64,000 bases of DNA. It comes from Aureimonas altamirensis (lineage in GTDB: Bacteria; Pseudomonadota; Alphaproteobacteria; Rhizobiales; Rhizobiaceae). Shown piece by piece: positions 45,114-53,576 of this stretch. Made by a program: the position numbers and the translations under genes. The notes under the pieces were generated by a model that searched no databases, was not told the origin of the DNA, and saw only the letters and a program-made list of their open reading frames with translations. Numbering within the stretch: position 1 is the first letter of the stretch; every line of letters begins with the position of its first letter. The stretch is from the NCBI RefSeq assembly GCF_001463885.1, contig NZ_BBWQ01000010.1, positions 1-64,000 of the forward strand. The letters are read 5' to 3'.

Positions 45114-45188
45114 TGGAGCGGGCGATGGGGATTGAACCCACGACATCAAGCTTGGGAAGCTTGCGTTCTACCACTGAACTACACCCGC
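45114..45188 (-). tRNA. tRNA-Gly (anticodon CCC), CCA encoded
   Basis: The minus strand folds into a full cloverleaf: acceptor GCGGGTG/CGCCCGC (one T-G pair), D-arm GTTC-AGTGGTA-GAAC, anticodon stem CAAGC/GCTTG with loop TTCCCAA (anticodon CCC), variable ATGTC, T-arm GTGGG-TTCAATC-CCCAT. The discriminator base T is followed by an encoded CCA. Reads GGG codons, frequent enough in such a GC-rich genome to need a dedicated isoacceptor. It stands alone between convergent protein genes. Confidence 0.96.
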
Positions 45189-45254
45189 ATCCGTGGGTGA
45201 ATGCACTATAGGAATGGCGGGTGGCGCGCAAGGGGAACTTGCCGCCATCCGCCG

Positions 45255-46337
45255 TCAGGAGAAGTGCTTGGACAGCTTGAGCCGCTGTGCCTGGTAGTTC
45301 GATTTCAGATCGGCGCCGTAGAGCCGCCCCGGGCGGGCGGCCATGCGCTCGTAGATGAGACGGCCGACGATCTGCCCATGCTCCAGAATGAACGGCACTT
45401 CGTGGCTGCGCACCTCCAGCACGGCCCGGCTGCCGGTGCCCCCCGCCCCCGAATGGCCGAAGCCCGGGTCGAAGAAGCCGGCATAATGCACCCGGAACTC
45501 TCCGACCAGGGGGTCGAAGGGGGTCATCTCGGCGGCGAAATCCGGCGGAACGTGCACCGCCTCTTCCGAGACGAGGATGTAGAACTCGTTCGGGTCCAGC
45601 ACCAGAACGCCGCCCTCGCCGCGGTGCAGCGGCTCCCAGAAGTCGAGTATGCGATGGGCGTCCCGCTTGTCGACATCCACCACGCCGGTATGCCGCTTGC
45701 CGCGATAGCCAATCATGCCGTCCGCATCGCCCGTCAGGTCCACCGACAGGGCAATGCCGCCGCCGGAGATATTGGCATCCAGCGCGCTGGTTAGCCCCTC
45801 CCCTTCGTGCAGGGTCGAGATTTCGTCGCTGGTCAGCGTGGCGCGGCCGCGCCGGAAGCGGATCTGGCTGAGCCGCGATCCCTGCCGCACGAGCACCGGG
45901 AAAGTGCGCGGCGAAATCTCCAAATAGAGCTGGCCCTCATAGCCGGCCGGCACCTTGTCGAATTCCTGTGCGCGATCGGTGATGACGCGGGTGAAGATGT
46001 CGAGCCGCCCGGTGGAGGATTTCGGGTTGGCGGCGGCACGCACCTCCGGGGGCAGCGACAGCCGCTCCATCAACGGCACGATGTAGACGCAGCCCGTCTC
46101 CAGCACCGCGCCCTCCGACAGGTCGACGACATGCAGCGAAAAGCGGTTCAATGCCTCTTCCACGCTGCGCTGGCGGCCGGGCAGGAAACTGGCGCGCACC
46201 CGGTGCGCCCGTGCCCCGAGCCGCAGGTCGAGGCTGGCGGGCTGCACCTGGTCGTCATCCAGCGGACGGCTGGAAACGATCCGCCCCGCCTCGTGGAGGG
46301 CCTGGATTTCCCGGTCCGGCAGGATGCCTTCAGTCAT
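45255..46337 (-). CDS. dcd: 2'-deoxycytidine 5'-triphosphate deaminase, double-length form
   Basis: 360 residues from the ATG at 46337, about twice the E. coli Dcd length. The first half has dCTP-deaminase motifs QPASLDLRLG, NPKSSTGRLDIFTR (the SSxGR loop) and catalytic-Glu region GYEGQLYLEISPRTFPVLV. The second half repeats the fold with IALSVDLTGD, GEFRVHYAGFFDPGFG and EVRSHEVPFILEHGQIVGRL. This two-domain arrangement corresponds to the alphaproteobacterial DCD family (PF06559). Produces dUTP from dCTP for dTMP synthesis. Divergent from the SAM-II/metZ unit. Confidence 0.92.
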   Translation of the reverse strand: MTEGILPDREIQALHEAGRIVSSRPLDDDQVQPASLDLRLGARAHRVRASFLPGRQRSVEEALNRFSLHVVDLSEGAVLETGCVYIVPLMERLSLPPEVRAAANPKSSTGRLDIFTRVITDRAQEFDKVPAGYEGQLYLEISPRTFPVLVRQGSRLSQIRFRRGRATLTSDEISTLHEGEGLTSALDANISGGGIALSVDLTGDADGMIGYRGKRHTGVVDVDKRDAHRILDFWEPLHRGEGGVLVLDPNEFYILVSEEAVHVPPDFAAEMTPFDPLVGEFRVHYAGFFDPGFGHSGAGGTGSRAVLEVRSHEVPFILEHGQIVGRLIYERMAARPGRLYGADLKSNYQAQRLKLSKHFS

Positions 46338-46433
46338 TGCGTCAACCCTGTGCGATACGTTGCGTATCGCGCATAAACGAAGGCGCGCCGTTTGGCCAGT
46401 TGACGCCACACCGCGCGCGGGCTTAAGGAACGT

Positions 46434-46490
46434 TCCGTGGTGATTTTGCCGGCCGGCTTGCAGCCACGTTAAACAAGTCGCTAAAGGGCC
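46434..46490 (+). promoter_or_regulatory. SAM-II riboswitch upstream of metZ
   Basis: The region matches the SAM-II (metA motif) pattern. P1 CGTGG (46436-46440) pairs with CCACG (46464-46468). It encloses TGATTT directly after the 5' strand and GGCTTGCAG before the 3' strand. TTAAACAAGTCGCTAAAGGG follows, the conserved pseudoknot tail ending GCTAAA-GGG (46480-46488). The crystallised metX SAM-II RNA has the same order (GCGC-TGATTT...TTGCAAGCGC...GCTAAAAAGGG). It lies 22 bases before the metZ ATG. Binding of S-adenosylmethionine should sequester translation initiation. Confidence 0.9.
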
Positions 46491-46512
46491 GATCTCCTCG
46501 CAAGGACCGGTC

Positions 46513-47742
46513 ATGGACGCGTCGCCCGAAGTCGGCCGCCCCGAGGTTTCGATGTCCGCCAGCGCGAAAAAGCCGTTCCGTCCCGCAACCGCCATGATCC
46601 ACGCCGGAACGGTCCGCTCCGGCTTCGGCGAAACGTCCGAGGCGATCTTCCTGACGCAGGGCTTCGTCTATCCGTCCGCCGAAGCGGCGGAAGCGCGCTT
46701 CAACGGCGAGGACCCCGGTTTCATCTACTCGCGCTATGCCAACCCCACCACCCGCATGTTCGAAGAGCGGATGATGGAGCTGGAAGGCGCCGGCGACGCC
46801 CGCGCGACCGCTTCCGGCATGGCTGCCGTGGCCGCCGCGCTGCAATGCTCGCTGAAGGCCGGCGACCATGTGGTTGCCGCCCGCGCGCTGTTCGGCTCGT
46901 GTACCTATATAATCCAGACGGTGCTTGGACGCGCGGGTGTCGAATCCACCTTCGTCGATGGCCGCAATTTGGAAGAATGGCAGGCTGCCGTCCGGCCGGA
47001 AACGAAGCTCTTCTTCCTGGAAAGCCCCACCAACCCGACGCTGGAAGTCATCGATATCGCCGCCGTCGCCGACATCGCCCACGCGGCGGGCGCCATCCTG
47101 GTGGTCGACAACGTCTTCGCGACGCCGCTGCTGCAGAAGCCGCTGGAACTCGGGGCCGATGTCGTCATCTATTCCGCCACCAAGCACATCGACGGACAGG
47201 GACGATGCCTCGGCGGCGTGATCCTGTCCTCGGCGGAGTGGATCAAGGAGAACCTGCACGACTACTTCCGGCACACCGGCCCGTCACTCTCGCCATTCAA
47301 CGCCTGGGTTCTTCTGAAGGGGCTGGAAACGCTGCCATTGCGGGTTCGCCAGCAGATGGACAACGCCGCCCGGATCGCCGACTTCCTGGCAGGCAGCGAT
47401 AAGGTCGCACGGGTGATCTATCCGGGCCGGGCCGACCACCCCGACGCCGAGATCATCAAGCGTCAGATGAAGGGCGGATCGACGCTCGTCGGCTTCGACA
47501 TGAAGGGCGGCAAGGAGGCGGCATTCAGGCTGTGCAATGCCCTGCACATCGTGAGCATTTCCAACAACCTCGGCGATTCCAAGAGCCTCATCACCCATCC
47601 GGCCACAACCACGCACAAGAGCCTGTCGCCCGAAGCGCAGGTAGCGGCCGGCATCGGCCCCGGCCTGCTGCGCTTTTCGGCCGGCATCGAGGATGTCGAC
47701 GACCTGATCGAGGATTTCCAGGCGGCGCTCGACGCCGCCTGA
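46513..47742 (+). CDS. metZ: O-succinylhomoserine sulfhydrylase
   Basis: 409 residues, PLP enzyme of the Cys/Met metabolism family that makes homocysteine by direct sulfhydrylation. Key stretches: FLTQGFVYPSAEAAEARFNG, IYSRYANPTTRMFEERM, ATASGMAAVAAAL, SPTNPTLEVIDI, VVDNVFATPLLQKPLELGAD and the PLP-lysine segment YSATKHIDGQGR. The ATG at 46513 has AAGGA 6 bases upstream; an internal ATG at 46552 (GAGG before it) gives a start closer to some homologues. Controlled by the SAM-II riboswitch. Followed by apaG 18 bases on. Confidence 0.95.
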   Translation: MDASPEVGRPEVSMSASAKKPFRPATAMIHAGTVRSGFGETSEAIFLTQGFVYPSAEAAEARFNGEDPGFIYSRYANPTTRMFEERMMELEGAGDARATASGMAAVAAALQCSLKAGDHVVAARALFGSCTYIIQTVLGRAGVESTFVDGRNLEEWQAAVRPETKLFFLESPTNPTLEVIDIAAVADIAHAAGAILVVDNVFATPLLQKPLELGADVVIYSATKHIDGQGRCLGGVILSSAEWIKENLHDYFRHTGPSLSPFNAWVLLKGLETLPLRVRQQMDNAARIADFLAGSDKVARVIYPGRADHPDAEIIKRQMKGGSTLVGFDMKGGKEAAFRLCNALHIVSISNNLGDSKSLITHPATTTHKSLSPEAQVAAGIGPGLLRFSAGIEDVDDLIEDFQAALDAA

Positions 47743-47760
47743 TGGAAGCGCACGCAAGCC

Positions 47761-48153
47761 ATGTTCACCTGCACCACACATGACATCACCGTTACGGTGA
47801 CGCCGAGCTACATCGAAGGCCAGTCGGACCCGGAGTCCGGCCGCTGGGCATTCGCCTATCGGGTCGAGATCCTGAACGGTTCGGGCGAGGCCATGCGGCT
47901 GCGCTCCCGCTACTGGCACATAACGGATGCCATGGGCCGCGTTCAGGAAGTGCGCGGACCGGGCGTCGTCGGGGAAGAGCCACTGCTATCGCCCGGCGAC
48001 AGCTTCACCTACACATCCGGGTGCCCGCTGCCGACACCGTCGGGGTTCATGCGCGGCCACTATATCTTCGAAAGGGTGGACGGCTCGATGCTCCAGGTAG
48101 GCATTCCACCCTTCTCGCTCGACGCGCCGGACGGACTGCGCACGTTGAACTGA
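47761..48153 (+). CDS. apaG: ApaG domain protein
   Basis: 130 residues, a single fibronectin-III-like ApaG/CorD domain: ITVTVTPSYIEGQSDPESGRWAFAYRVEI, RYWHITDAMGRVQEVRGPGVVGEEP and the YTSGCPLPTPSGFMRGHYIFE core. Family members bind pyrophosphate-containing ligands and were linked to cobalt/magnesium and diadenosine tetraphosphate phenotypes; the biochemical role is unsettled. Begins 18 bases after metZ, so probably in the same SAM-controlled transcript. Convergent with hslO through a shared hairpin. Confidence 0.94.
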   Translation: MFTCTTHDITVTVTPSYIEGQSDPESGRWAFAYRVEILNGSGEAMRLRSRYWHITDAMGRVQEVRGPGVVGEEPLLSPGDSFTYTSGCPLPTPSGFMRGHYIFERVDGSMLQVGIPPFSLDAPDGLRTLN

Positions 48154-48166
48154 CCTGTCGTGAAGG

Positions 48167-48185
48167 ACCGGGCCTATTGCCCGGT
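48167..48185. terminator. Bidirectional hairpin between apaG and hslO
   Basis: ACCGGGC (48167-48173) and GCCCGGT (48179-48185) form a perfect 7-bp stem with a 5-base loop between convergent genes. It overlaps the last codons of hslO. No T-run of note follows on either strand, so it is a stem-only terminator candidate. Confidence 0.45.
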
Positions 48186-49172
48186 TACTTCCTCTGCCTT
48201 GAACTCGTAGGCCTCGCCGCAGAATTCGCAGGTCACGCGGATCTTGCCGTCATCCTCGACGCTTTCCGCCAGCTCCTCGGGCGTGAAGTTGGCAAGAACC
48301 TCGCGGATACGCTCACGCGAGCAGGAGCAATCGTCCCGCACCGCCGTCGGCGGAAACGCGCGGACGCCGCGCTCGTGGAACAGGCGGAACAGCAGCCGCT
48401 CGACGCCGACTTCGGGATCGGCAAGCTCGGCATCGTCGATGGTATCGACAAGCGCCCGCACTTCCGTCCAGGCGTCATCCGCCTCAAACTCGACCTCTTC
48501 CGCACCCTCGGGCGCATCGCCGCCCGGCAGGTCAGGCATGCGCATGCGCTCCGGCGCATTCGGAAGGAACTGGGCCACAAGGCCGCCGGCGCGCCAGCTT
48601 TCCTTGAAGCCGCCGCCCTCCTGCCGACGCGCTATCTTCGCGACGGCCAGGCGCACCGTGGTGGGGATCTGCTCCGACTGCCGGAAATAGCCTTCCGCTA
48701 CGTCTTCCAGGGAGGCCCCGGCTAGCTCGACGATGCCCTGATAGCGCTGCATCTGCGGTCCCTGATCGACCGTCAGAGCCATGATGCCGCGTCCAAGCAG
48801 GTCTTCCGGGCTGGTCTTGCCGGCGGCTGCGGCCTCGCTCAGGCGTTCGGCATCAAAACGCGCATAGGCGCGGACGCTGGATGGGGTGGAAAAGTCCACG
48901 ACCAGAAGGTCCACCGGGCCGTCCGTCTGCGTCTGCGCCGTAAACTTGCCGTCGAACTTGAGCGAAGTGCCGAGAAGGACCGTCAGCACGATCATCTCCG
49001 CCAGCAGGCGCGAGACGGGCTCCGGATAATCGTGGCGCCCGAGCAGGCTGTCGATCATGTCGCCAAGCTGCACCGCGCGGCCGCGCGCATCCAGCGCCGC
49101 AACCTCGAACGGTACGACCGCATCGTCGCCGGCAAAGCCGAACTCGCCGGGCTGGCGAAGATCCTCAACCAC
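48174..49172 (-). CDS. hslO: Hsp33 redox-regulated chaperone, GTG start inside argF
   Basis: 332 residues from a GTG at 49172 ([24 protein letters not shown]), overlapping the last 8 bases of argF; GGGGAAG lies about 9 bases upstream. The core holds the Hsp33 fold ([38 protein letters not shown]). The C-terminal redox switch is complete: CSC (residues 282 and 284) and CEFC (315 and 318) bind zinc when reduced. An oxidation-activated holdase. No in-frame ATG fits the family start, which supports the GTG. Confidence 0.92.
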   Translation of the reverse strand: MVEDLRQPGEFGFAGDDAVVPFEVAALDARGRAVQLGDMIDSLLGRHDYPEPVSRLLAEMIVLTVLLGTSLKFDGKFTAQTQTDGPVDLLVVDFSTPSSVRAYARFDAERLSEAAAAGKTSPEDLLGRGIMALTVDQGPQMQRYQGIVELAGASLEDVAEGYFRQSEQIPTTVRLAVAKIARRQEGGGFKESWRAGGLVAQFLPNAPERMRMPDLPGGDAPEGAEEVEFEADDAWTEVRALVDTIDDAELADPEVGVERLLFRLFHERGVRAFPPTAVRDDCSCSRERIREVLANFTPEELAESVEDDGKIRVTCEFCGEAYEFKAEEVTGQ

Positions 49173-50097
49173 GAACGTCGACTTCCCCGAAGCACCACGC
49201 AAGCACAGACTTCTGCGCATGCAGGCGGTTTTCCGCTTCGTCGAAGACAACGGATTGCGGGCCATCGATGACACCGTCGCTGACTTCCTCGCCGCGATGG
49301 GCCGGCAGGCAGTGCATGAAGAGCGCGTCGGGCTTGGCATGGGCCATCAAGGCCTCGTCGACCTGATAGGGCAGGAAGACGTTATGTCCGCGGGCCACGT
49401 CTTCGCGGCCCATCGACACCCAGGTGTCCGTCACGACGCAGTCGGCGCCCGACACCGCCTCGACCGGATCGAGCGTGGTCAGGATATCGGCGCCTTCGGC
49501 CCGTGCGCGCTGAAGGAAGCCGGCATCGGCCTCCGATCCCTCGGGCGTCGCGATCCGCAACGAAAAGCCGAAGCGGGCCGATGCCTCGATGAAGGAGTTC
49601 AGCACGTTGTTGCCATCGCCGCTCCAGGCGAAGGTGCGGCCCCGGACGGGGCCTCGCTTCTCCTCGAAGGTCAGAAGGTCGGCCATGATCTGGCAGGGAT
49701 GCGTATCGTCGGTCAGCGCGTTGATGACGGGCACGGTTGCCGCTTCCGCCATTTCGAGAAGGCGCTCGTGCCCCGTGGTACGGATCATGATGGCGTCGAC
49801 GTAGCGCGACAACACGCGGGCCGTGTCGGCGATCGTCTCGGCCCGGCCGAGCTGCATTTCCGTACCCGACAGGAACAGCGTCTCGCCGCCAAGCTGCCGC
49901 ATGGCGACATCGAAGGAAACGCGCGTACGGGTGGACGGCTTCTCGAAGATCATGGCCAGCATGCGCCCCTCGAGCGGGCGCGGAGAGGCACGCCCCTCCG
50001 CCTTGCGGCGTGCGGCGTCGTCCAGGATGGAGCGAAGCTCGTTCGCCTGCATCGCCGAAATATCCAGGAAGTGCCGTCCGGCGGTTCCGCGTGTCAT
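49165..50097 (-). CDS. argF: Ornithine carbamoyltransferase
   Basis: 310 residues. The carbamoyl-phosphate motif is [21 protein letters not shown], with [25 protein letters not shown] and the ornithine-loop [11 protein letters not shown]. Converts ornithine and carbamoyl phosphate to citrulline. The ATG overlaps the argD stop (ATGA) and its 3' end overlaps hslO, so argD-argF-hslO form one coupled unit. Length typical for anabolic ArgF. Confidence 0.96.
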   Translation of the reverse strand: MTRGTAGRHFLDISAMQANELRSILDDAARRKAEGRASPRPLEGRMLAMIFEKPSTRTRVSFDVAMRQLGGETLFLSGTEMQLGRAETIADTARVLSRYVDAIMIRTTGHERLLEMAEAATVPVINALTDDTHPCQIMADLLTFEEKRGPVRGRTFAWSGDGNNVLNSFIEASARFGFSLRIATPEGSEADAGFLQRARAEGADILTTLDPVEAVSGADCVVTDTWVSMGREDVARGHNVFLPYQVDEALMAHAKPDALFMHCLPAHRGEEVSDGVIDGPQSVVFDEAENRLHAQKSVLAWCFGEVDVRG

Positions 50098-51305
50098 GCT
50101 GCACTCTCCTTACGGGTTGCGGCCAGCGCCTGCGCCGCAGCCTCGATACGCTCCAGCCCCTCGCGGACCTCGTCCGAGGTCACGTTCAGGGGCGGCAAGA
50201 TGCGGACGACATTGTCGCCGGCCGGAACGGCCAGCATCAGCCGGTCGCGCAGCGCCGCGATGAAATCCAGATTGGGCACGCGCATCTTCAGGCCGAGCAG
50301 AAGCCCTTCCCCACGCACCTCCTCGAACAGATCCGGGAACCGGTCCGTGACGCTGGCGAGCCCCTGCTTGAACTGCAGGGCCCTGTCGCGCACCTGCGTC
50401 AGGAAGCCGTCTTCCAGCACGACGTCCAGCACGGCGTTGCCGACAGCCATGGCCAGCGGGTTGCCGCCATAGGTGGTGCCATGGGTACCGGCCGTCATGC
50501 CGGCGGAGGCCGCCTCGGTGGCCAGGCAGACGCCAAGGGGGAACCCGCCGCCGATGCCCTTGGCGGATGCCAGGATATCGGGCGCAACACCGCTATGCTC
50601 GTAGGCGTAGAAGGCGCCGGTACGGCCGACGCCCGTCTGGACCTCGTCGTAGATCAGCAGAAGGCCGTGCGCATCGGCCAGTTGCCGAAGGGCCCTCAGG
50701 AATTCGCCGGAGGCGCGGCGAATACCGCCCTCGCCCTGGATCGGCTCGATCAAGAGCGCGGCAGTTTCATCCGTGATCGCCGCCTTCAGCGCCGCGATGT
50801 CGTCGAAGGGAACCTGATCGAACCCCTCCACCTTGGGGCCGAAGCCCTCCAGGTACTTTTTCTGGCCACCGGCGGCGATGGTGGCCAGTGTGCGGCCGTG
50901 GAACGCGCCCTCGAAGGTCACGATGCGGAACCGCTCCGGCCGCCCGTTCACATAATGATAGCGCCGGGCCGTCTTGATGGCGCACTCCAGGGCCTCGGCG
51001 CCGGAATTGGTGAAGAAGGCGCGGTCGGCAAAGCTGGCTTCCGTCAGCCGCCGGGCAAGCTTTTCCTGGCCCGGGATCTGGAACAGGTTGGATACATGCC
51101 ACAGCTTGTGAGCCTGCTCCGTCAAAGCCGAAACCAGATGCGGATGGGCATGCCCCAGCACGTTGACGGCGATGCCGCCGGAAAAGTCCAGGAAGCTGCG
51201 CCCGTCTTCCGTATGAAGCCACACGCCCTCGCCTCGCTCCACGCGAATGTCCGCGCGCGCATAAGTGGCGTACAACGGGGAGTGCGTGTCGGTATCGGGT
51301 GTCAT
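50094..51305 (-). CDS. argD: Acetylornithine aminotransferase
   Basis: 403 residues from the ATG at 51305; the frame remains open upstream but homologues begin near [20 protein letters not shown]. Class III aminotransferase motifs: [53 protein letters not shown] and the PLP lysine in [16 protein letters not shown]. Fourth step of arginine synthesis (and possibly lysine succinyl-DAP step, as in other ArgD/DapC enzymes). No strong ribosome-binding site. First gene of the argD-argF-hslO unit. Confidence 0.95.
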   Translation of the reverse strand: MTPDTDTHSPLYATYARADIRVERGEGVWLHTEDGRSFLDFSGGIAVNVLGHAHPHLVSALTEQAHKLWHVSNLFQIPGQEKLARRLTEASFADRAFFTNSGAEALECAIKTARRYHYVNGRPERFRIVTFEGAFHGRTLATIAAGGQKKYLEGFGPKVEGFDQVPFDDIAALKAAITDETAALLIEPIQGEGGIRRASGEFLRALRQLADAHGLLLIYDEVQTGVGRTGAFYAYEHSGVAPDILASAKGIGGGFPLGVCLATEAASAGMTAGTHGTTYGGNPLAMAVGNAVLDVVLEDGFLTQVRDRALQFKQGLASVTDRFPDLFEEVRGEGLLLGLKMRVPNLDFIAALRDRLMLAVPAGDNVVRILPPLNVTSDEVREGLERIEAAAQALAATRKESAA

Positions 51306-51454
51306 GGCGACAAGGTTCCGGAAAAGGTGGGGTTGGAGCTGAAAGACAACGGCCCGCTGCCGTTTGGCGACGTTTTTTGATCTTTCCGCTGCAAAGAACG
51401 GTGTCGCTATACCATGCGGGGGTTGCGCATTGTCAACGAATGAACGACATGAGG

Positions 51455-51494
51455 TGCGCGCAAGGAAATTCCGCGCGCATGCGTGCATGCACGC
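51455..51494. repeat. Nested palindromes between argD and gcrA
   Basis: TGCGCG (51455-51460) and CGCGCA (51474-51479) flank an inner GGAA-A-TTCC dyad. Immediately after, GCGTGCATGCACGC (51481-51494) is a perfect 14-bp palindrome. The two could form adjacent cruciform or hairpin structures or tandem operators. Confidence 0.5.
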
Positions 51495-51543
51495 AAAGAC
51501 TGGGGATATCTCAACTTTCGATTCGCCCACAACCCTGTGTGTC

Positions 51544-51572
51544 TTGTCAGGGCGTTGGCCGTTTTGCTAGTT
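51544..51572 (+). promoter_or_regulatory. Candidate sigma70 promoter of gcrA
   Basis: TTGTCA (51544-51549) and CTAGTT (51567-51572) are separated by 17 bases, giving a plausible -35/-10 pair about 120 bases before the gcrA ATG. A GANTC site lies 20 bases upstream of the -35. The -10 is weak, so this is a candidate only. Confidence 0.4.
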
Positions 51573-51694
51573 TCCTCGACAACACCAGATTTCGTGCGGC
51601 CAGCCCATCAACTCAATAGATGTGGTATGACCCGGCTTGTACCGCCGCCGGTCACCTATGGATTCCGCCGCCGACAGAATTGAAAGGACCCGCG

Positions 51695-52330
51695 ATGAGC
51701 TGGACGGATGAACGGATCGAAACTCTCAAGCGGCTTTGGACGGAAGGGCACAGCGCCAGCCAGATCGCAGGTGAGCTCGGTGGCGTCAGCCGAAATGCCG
51801 TCATAGGCAAGGTTCACCGCCTTAAGCTTGAAAGCCGCATCAAGGCGCCTTCCGCGCCGGCAACGCCTGCCCCTGCCCCTGCTGCACCGACTGCCGTGCC
51901 GGCAGCGCCCGCGGTCGTCGCCCAGGCCAGCCAGCCCGCGCCGACGTCCATCCGCAGCGCACCGGCTGCGGTGGCGGCCGCTCCGCAGCGCGAGGCGGCG
52001 GCGGCTTCGGCACCGCGCGTGCTGCAGCCCACCGCCTCCATCGCCTCCGCGCAGCAGCCCATGGCCCGCACGATGGGCGCGACGGCACTGAAGATGGAGC
52101 CGGAACTGGAGCCGATGCCGCAGCAGCGCGTCAGCGCCGAGGTGGTGCCCATCTCGCGCAATCTGACTTTGGTGCAGTTGTCGGAGCGCACGTGCAAGTG
52201 GCCGATCGGCGATCCGCTGTCGCCGGATTTCCGCTTCTGCGGCAATCACTCCGGCGAGGGCAGCCCTTACTGCCAGTATCATGCGCGTATCGCCTTCCAG
52301 CCTGCGTCGGAGCGTCGGCGCATCCGCTGA
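51695..52330 (+). CDS. gcrA: GcrA cell cycle regulator
   Basis: 211 residues. The N-terminal DNA-binding domain is intact (SWTDERIETLKRLWTEGHSA, SQIAGELGGVSRNAVIGKVH). A long Ala/Pro/Gln-rich linker (about residues 48-145) follows, then the C-terminal Cys-containing domain CKWPIGDPLSPDFRFCGNHS...SPYCQYHARIAF that contacts sigma70 region 2. In Caulobacter GcrA binds methylated GANTC promoters with RNA polymerase and activates cell-cycle genes. AAAGGA precedes the ATG. The linker is longer than in Caulobacter GcrA. A strong terminator follows. Confidence 0.95.
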   Translation: MSWTDERIETLKRLWTEGHSASQIAGELGGVSRNAVIGKVHRLKLESRIKAPSAPATPAPAPAAPTAVPAAPAVVAQASQPAPTSIRSAPAAVAAAPQREAAAASAPRVLQPTASIASAQQPMARTMGATALKMEPELEPMPQQRVSAEVVPISRNLTLVQLSERTCKWPIGDPLSPDFRFCGNHSGEGSPYCQYHARIAFQPASERRRIR

Positions 52331-52361
52331 TCGCCTGAGGCACTCGATTTGAGCTTGAACC

Positions 52362-52387
52362 AGCCCGCCCCACAAGGCGGGCTTTTT
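52362..52387 (+). terminator. Rho-independent terminator of gcrA
   Basis: AGCCCGCC (52362-52369) pairs with GGCGGGCT (52376-52383), 6-base loop, followed by TTTTT. It is 32 bases after the gcrA stop, a textbook intrinsic terminator. Confidence 0.9.
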
Positions 52388-52543
52388 CACGGGCCATAGA
52401 CGGCACCACGGCCCGGAACTGACTTCACGGTAGCTCTATCCGGAAGCTGGACGGCGACCTGTGGAGTGAACGCGTAAGACCGGCGCGGAGGCTCTGTGGA
52501 CGGTACATACCGTTGCCGGTTAGCGTTGCTTTCGGCGTTCGCT

Positions 52544-53572
52544 TCAGCGTTCGGTGAGCTTGAATTCGATACGCCGGTTGCGGGCGCGCGCTTCCGGGCT
52601 GTTACCTTCTTCCAGGGGCTGATACTCGCCGAAGCCCGTCGCGGCCAGCCGGTTGGCCGGCACGCCCTGCGTGATGAGATACTTTACCACCGCCCCGGCG
52701 CGCTCTGTGGAAAGCTGCCAATTGTCGCTGAACCGCCCGCCGGAAATCGGCACATTGTCGGTATGACCGTCGACGCGGATGATCCAGTCGATGTCCGAGG
52801 GAATTTCCCCGTTCAACTCCACGATGGCCTGAGCCAGCTTTGCAAGCTCTTCCTCGCCGATCGACTGAAGGACATCCGACCCGGACGGAAACAGCACCTC
52901 CGACTGGAAGACGAAGCGATCGCCCACGATGCGGATATTGTCGCGGTCGGACAGGATTTCACGCAGACGACCGAAGAAGTCGGATCGGTAGCGGTTCAGC
53001 TCCTGCACCCTTTGCGCCAGCGCAACGTTGAGACGACGGCCGAGATCGGCGATCTGCGTCTGGCTTTCCTGATCACGCGCCTCCGAGGCGTCGAGCGCCT
53101 GCTCCAGCGCCGCGATCTGCTGGCGCAGTGCGGAGAGTTGCTGGTTCAGAAGGGCAACCTGGTTCCGCGCCGCTTCCGATATCTGTTGTTCGCTTTCCAC
53201 CTGTCCCTGAAGATCGCCGATGCGGGCATCGGCAGCGGCGGCGCCGCCAGCGCCGGAGTCAAGAGCCGACTGCAGGCGCGACCGCTCGTTCTCGGCCGAT
53301 TGGAGGGAAGCCTGCAAGGCGGCGATCTCGTCCTGGAAGTCCGAGCTGCTGGAGCGCTCCAGCGCCAGAAGCTGGTTCAACTCCGCGATCTGCGAATTGA
53401 GCTGTTGAAGCACGGTATCCTGTCCGGACAATTCCCGGCTGAGCAGGAACTGCGCGATCACGAACACCGACAAAAGGAACATGATGGCAAGAAGCAGCGT
53501 CGACAGCGCGTCGACGAAGCCGGGCCAGTAATCCACCGGCCGGCGCGATCCGCTTCTGCGCGACAGCCCCAT
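52544..53572 (-). CDS. MotB/ZorB-like stator protein with coiled coil and OmpA domain
   Basis: 342 residues from the ATG at 53572, 4 bases after the MotA-like stop. One membrane helix near the N-terminus (YWPGFVDALSTLLLAIMFLL) carries Asp21 at the place of the proton-binding Asp of MotB. Residues ~45-195 are a long Gln/Glu/Ala/Ser-rich coiled coil. The C-terminus (about 215-342) is an OmpA/MotB peptidoglycan-binding domain: VDGHTDNVPISGGRFSDNW, LSTERAGAVVKYL, RNRRIEFKLTE. No flagellar genes are nearby. It would form a stator-type proton channel with the upstream gene, anchored to peptidoglycan. Confidence 0.87.
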   Translation of the reverse strand: MGLSRRSGSRRPVDYWPGFVDALSTLLLAIMFLLSVFVIAQFLLSRELSGQDTVLQQLNSQIAELNQLLALERSSSSDFQDEIAALQASLQSAENERSRLQSALDSGAGGAAAADARIGDLQGQVESEQQISEAARNQVALLNQQLSALRQQIAALEQALDASEARDQESQTQIADLGRRLNVALAQRVQELNRYRSDFFGRLREILSDRDNIRIVGDRFVFQSEVLFPSGSDVLQSIGEEELAKLAQAIVELNGEIPSDIDWIIRVDGHTDNVPISGGRFSDNWQLSTERAGAVVKYLITQGVPANRLAATGFGEYQPLEEGNSPEARARNRRIEFKLTER

Positions 53573-53576
53573 CGCC

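Larger units (their letters stand above)
51306..51694. other. Intergenic region between divergent argD and gcrA
   Basis: 389 bases without a convincing gene. It holds a palindrome cluster at 51455-51494, a sigma70-like promoter for gcrA, two GANTC (CcrM) sites at 51520-51524 and 51661-51665, and a Shine-Dalgarno AAAGGA for gcrA. The argD-proximal 150 bases must contain the argD promoter, but no clear boxes are seen there. Short open frames in this span lack ribosome-binding sites. Confidence 0.7.
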
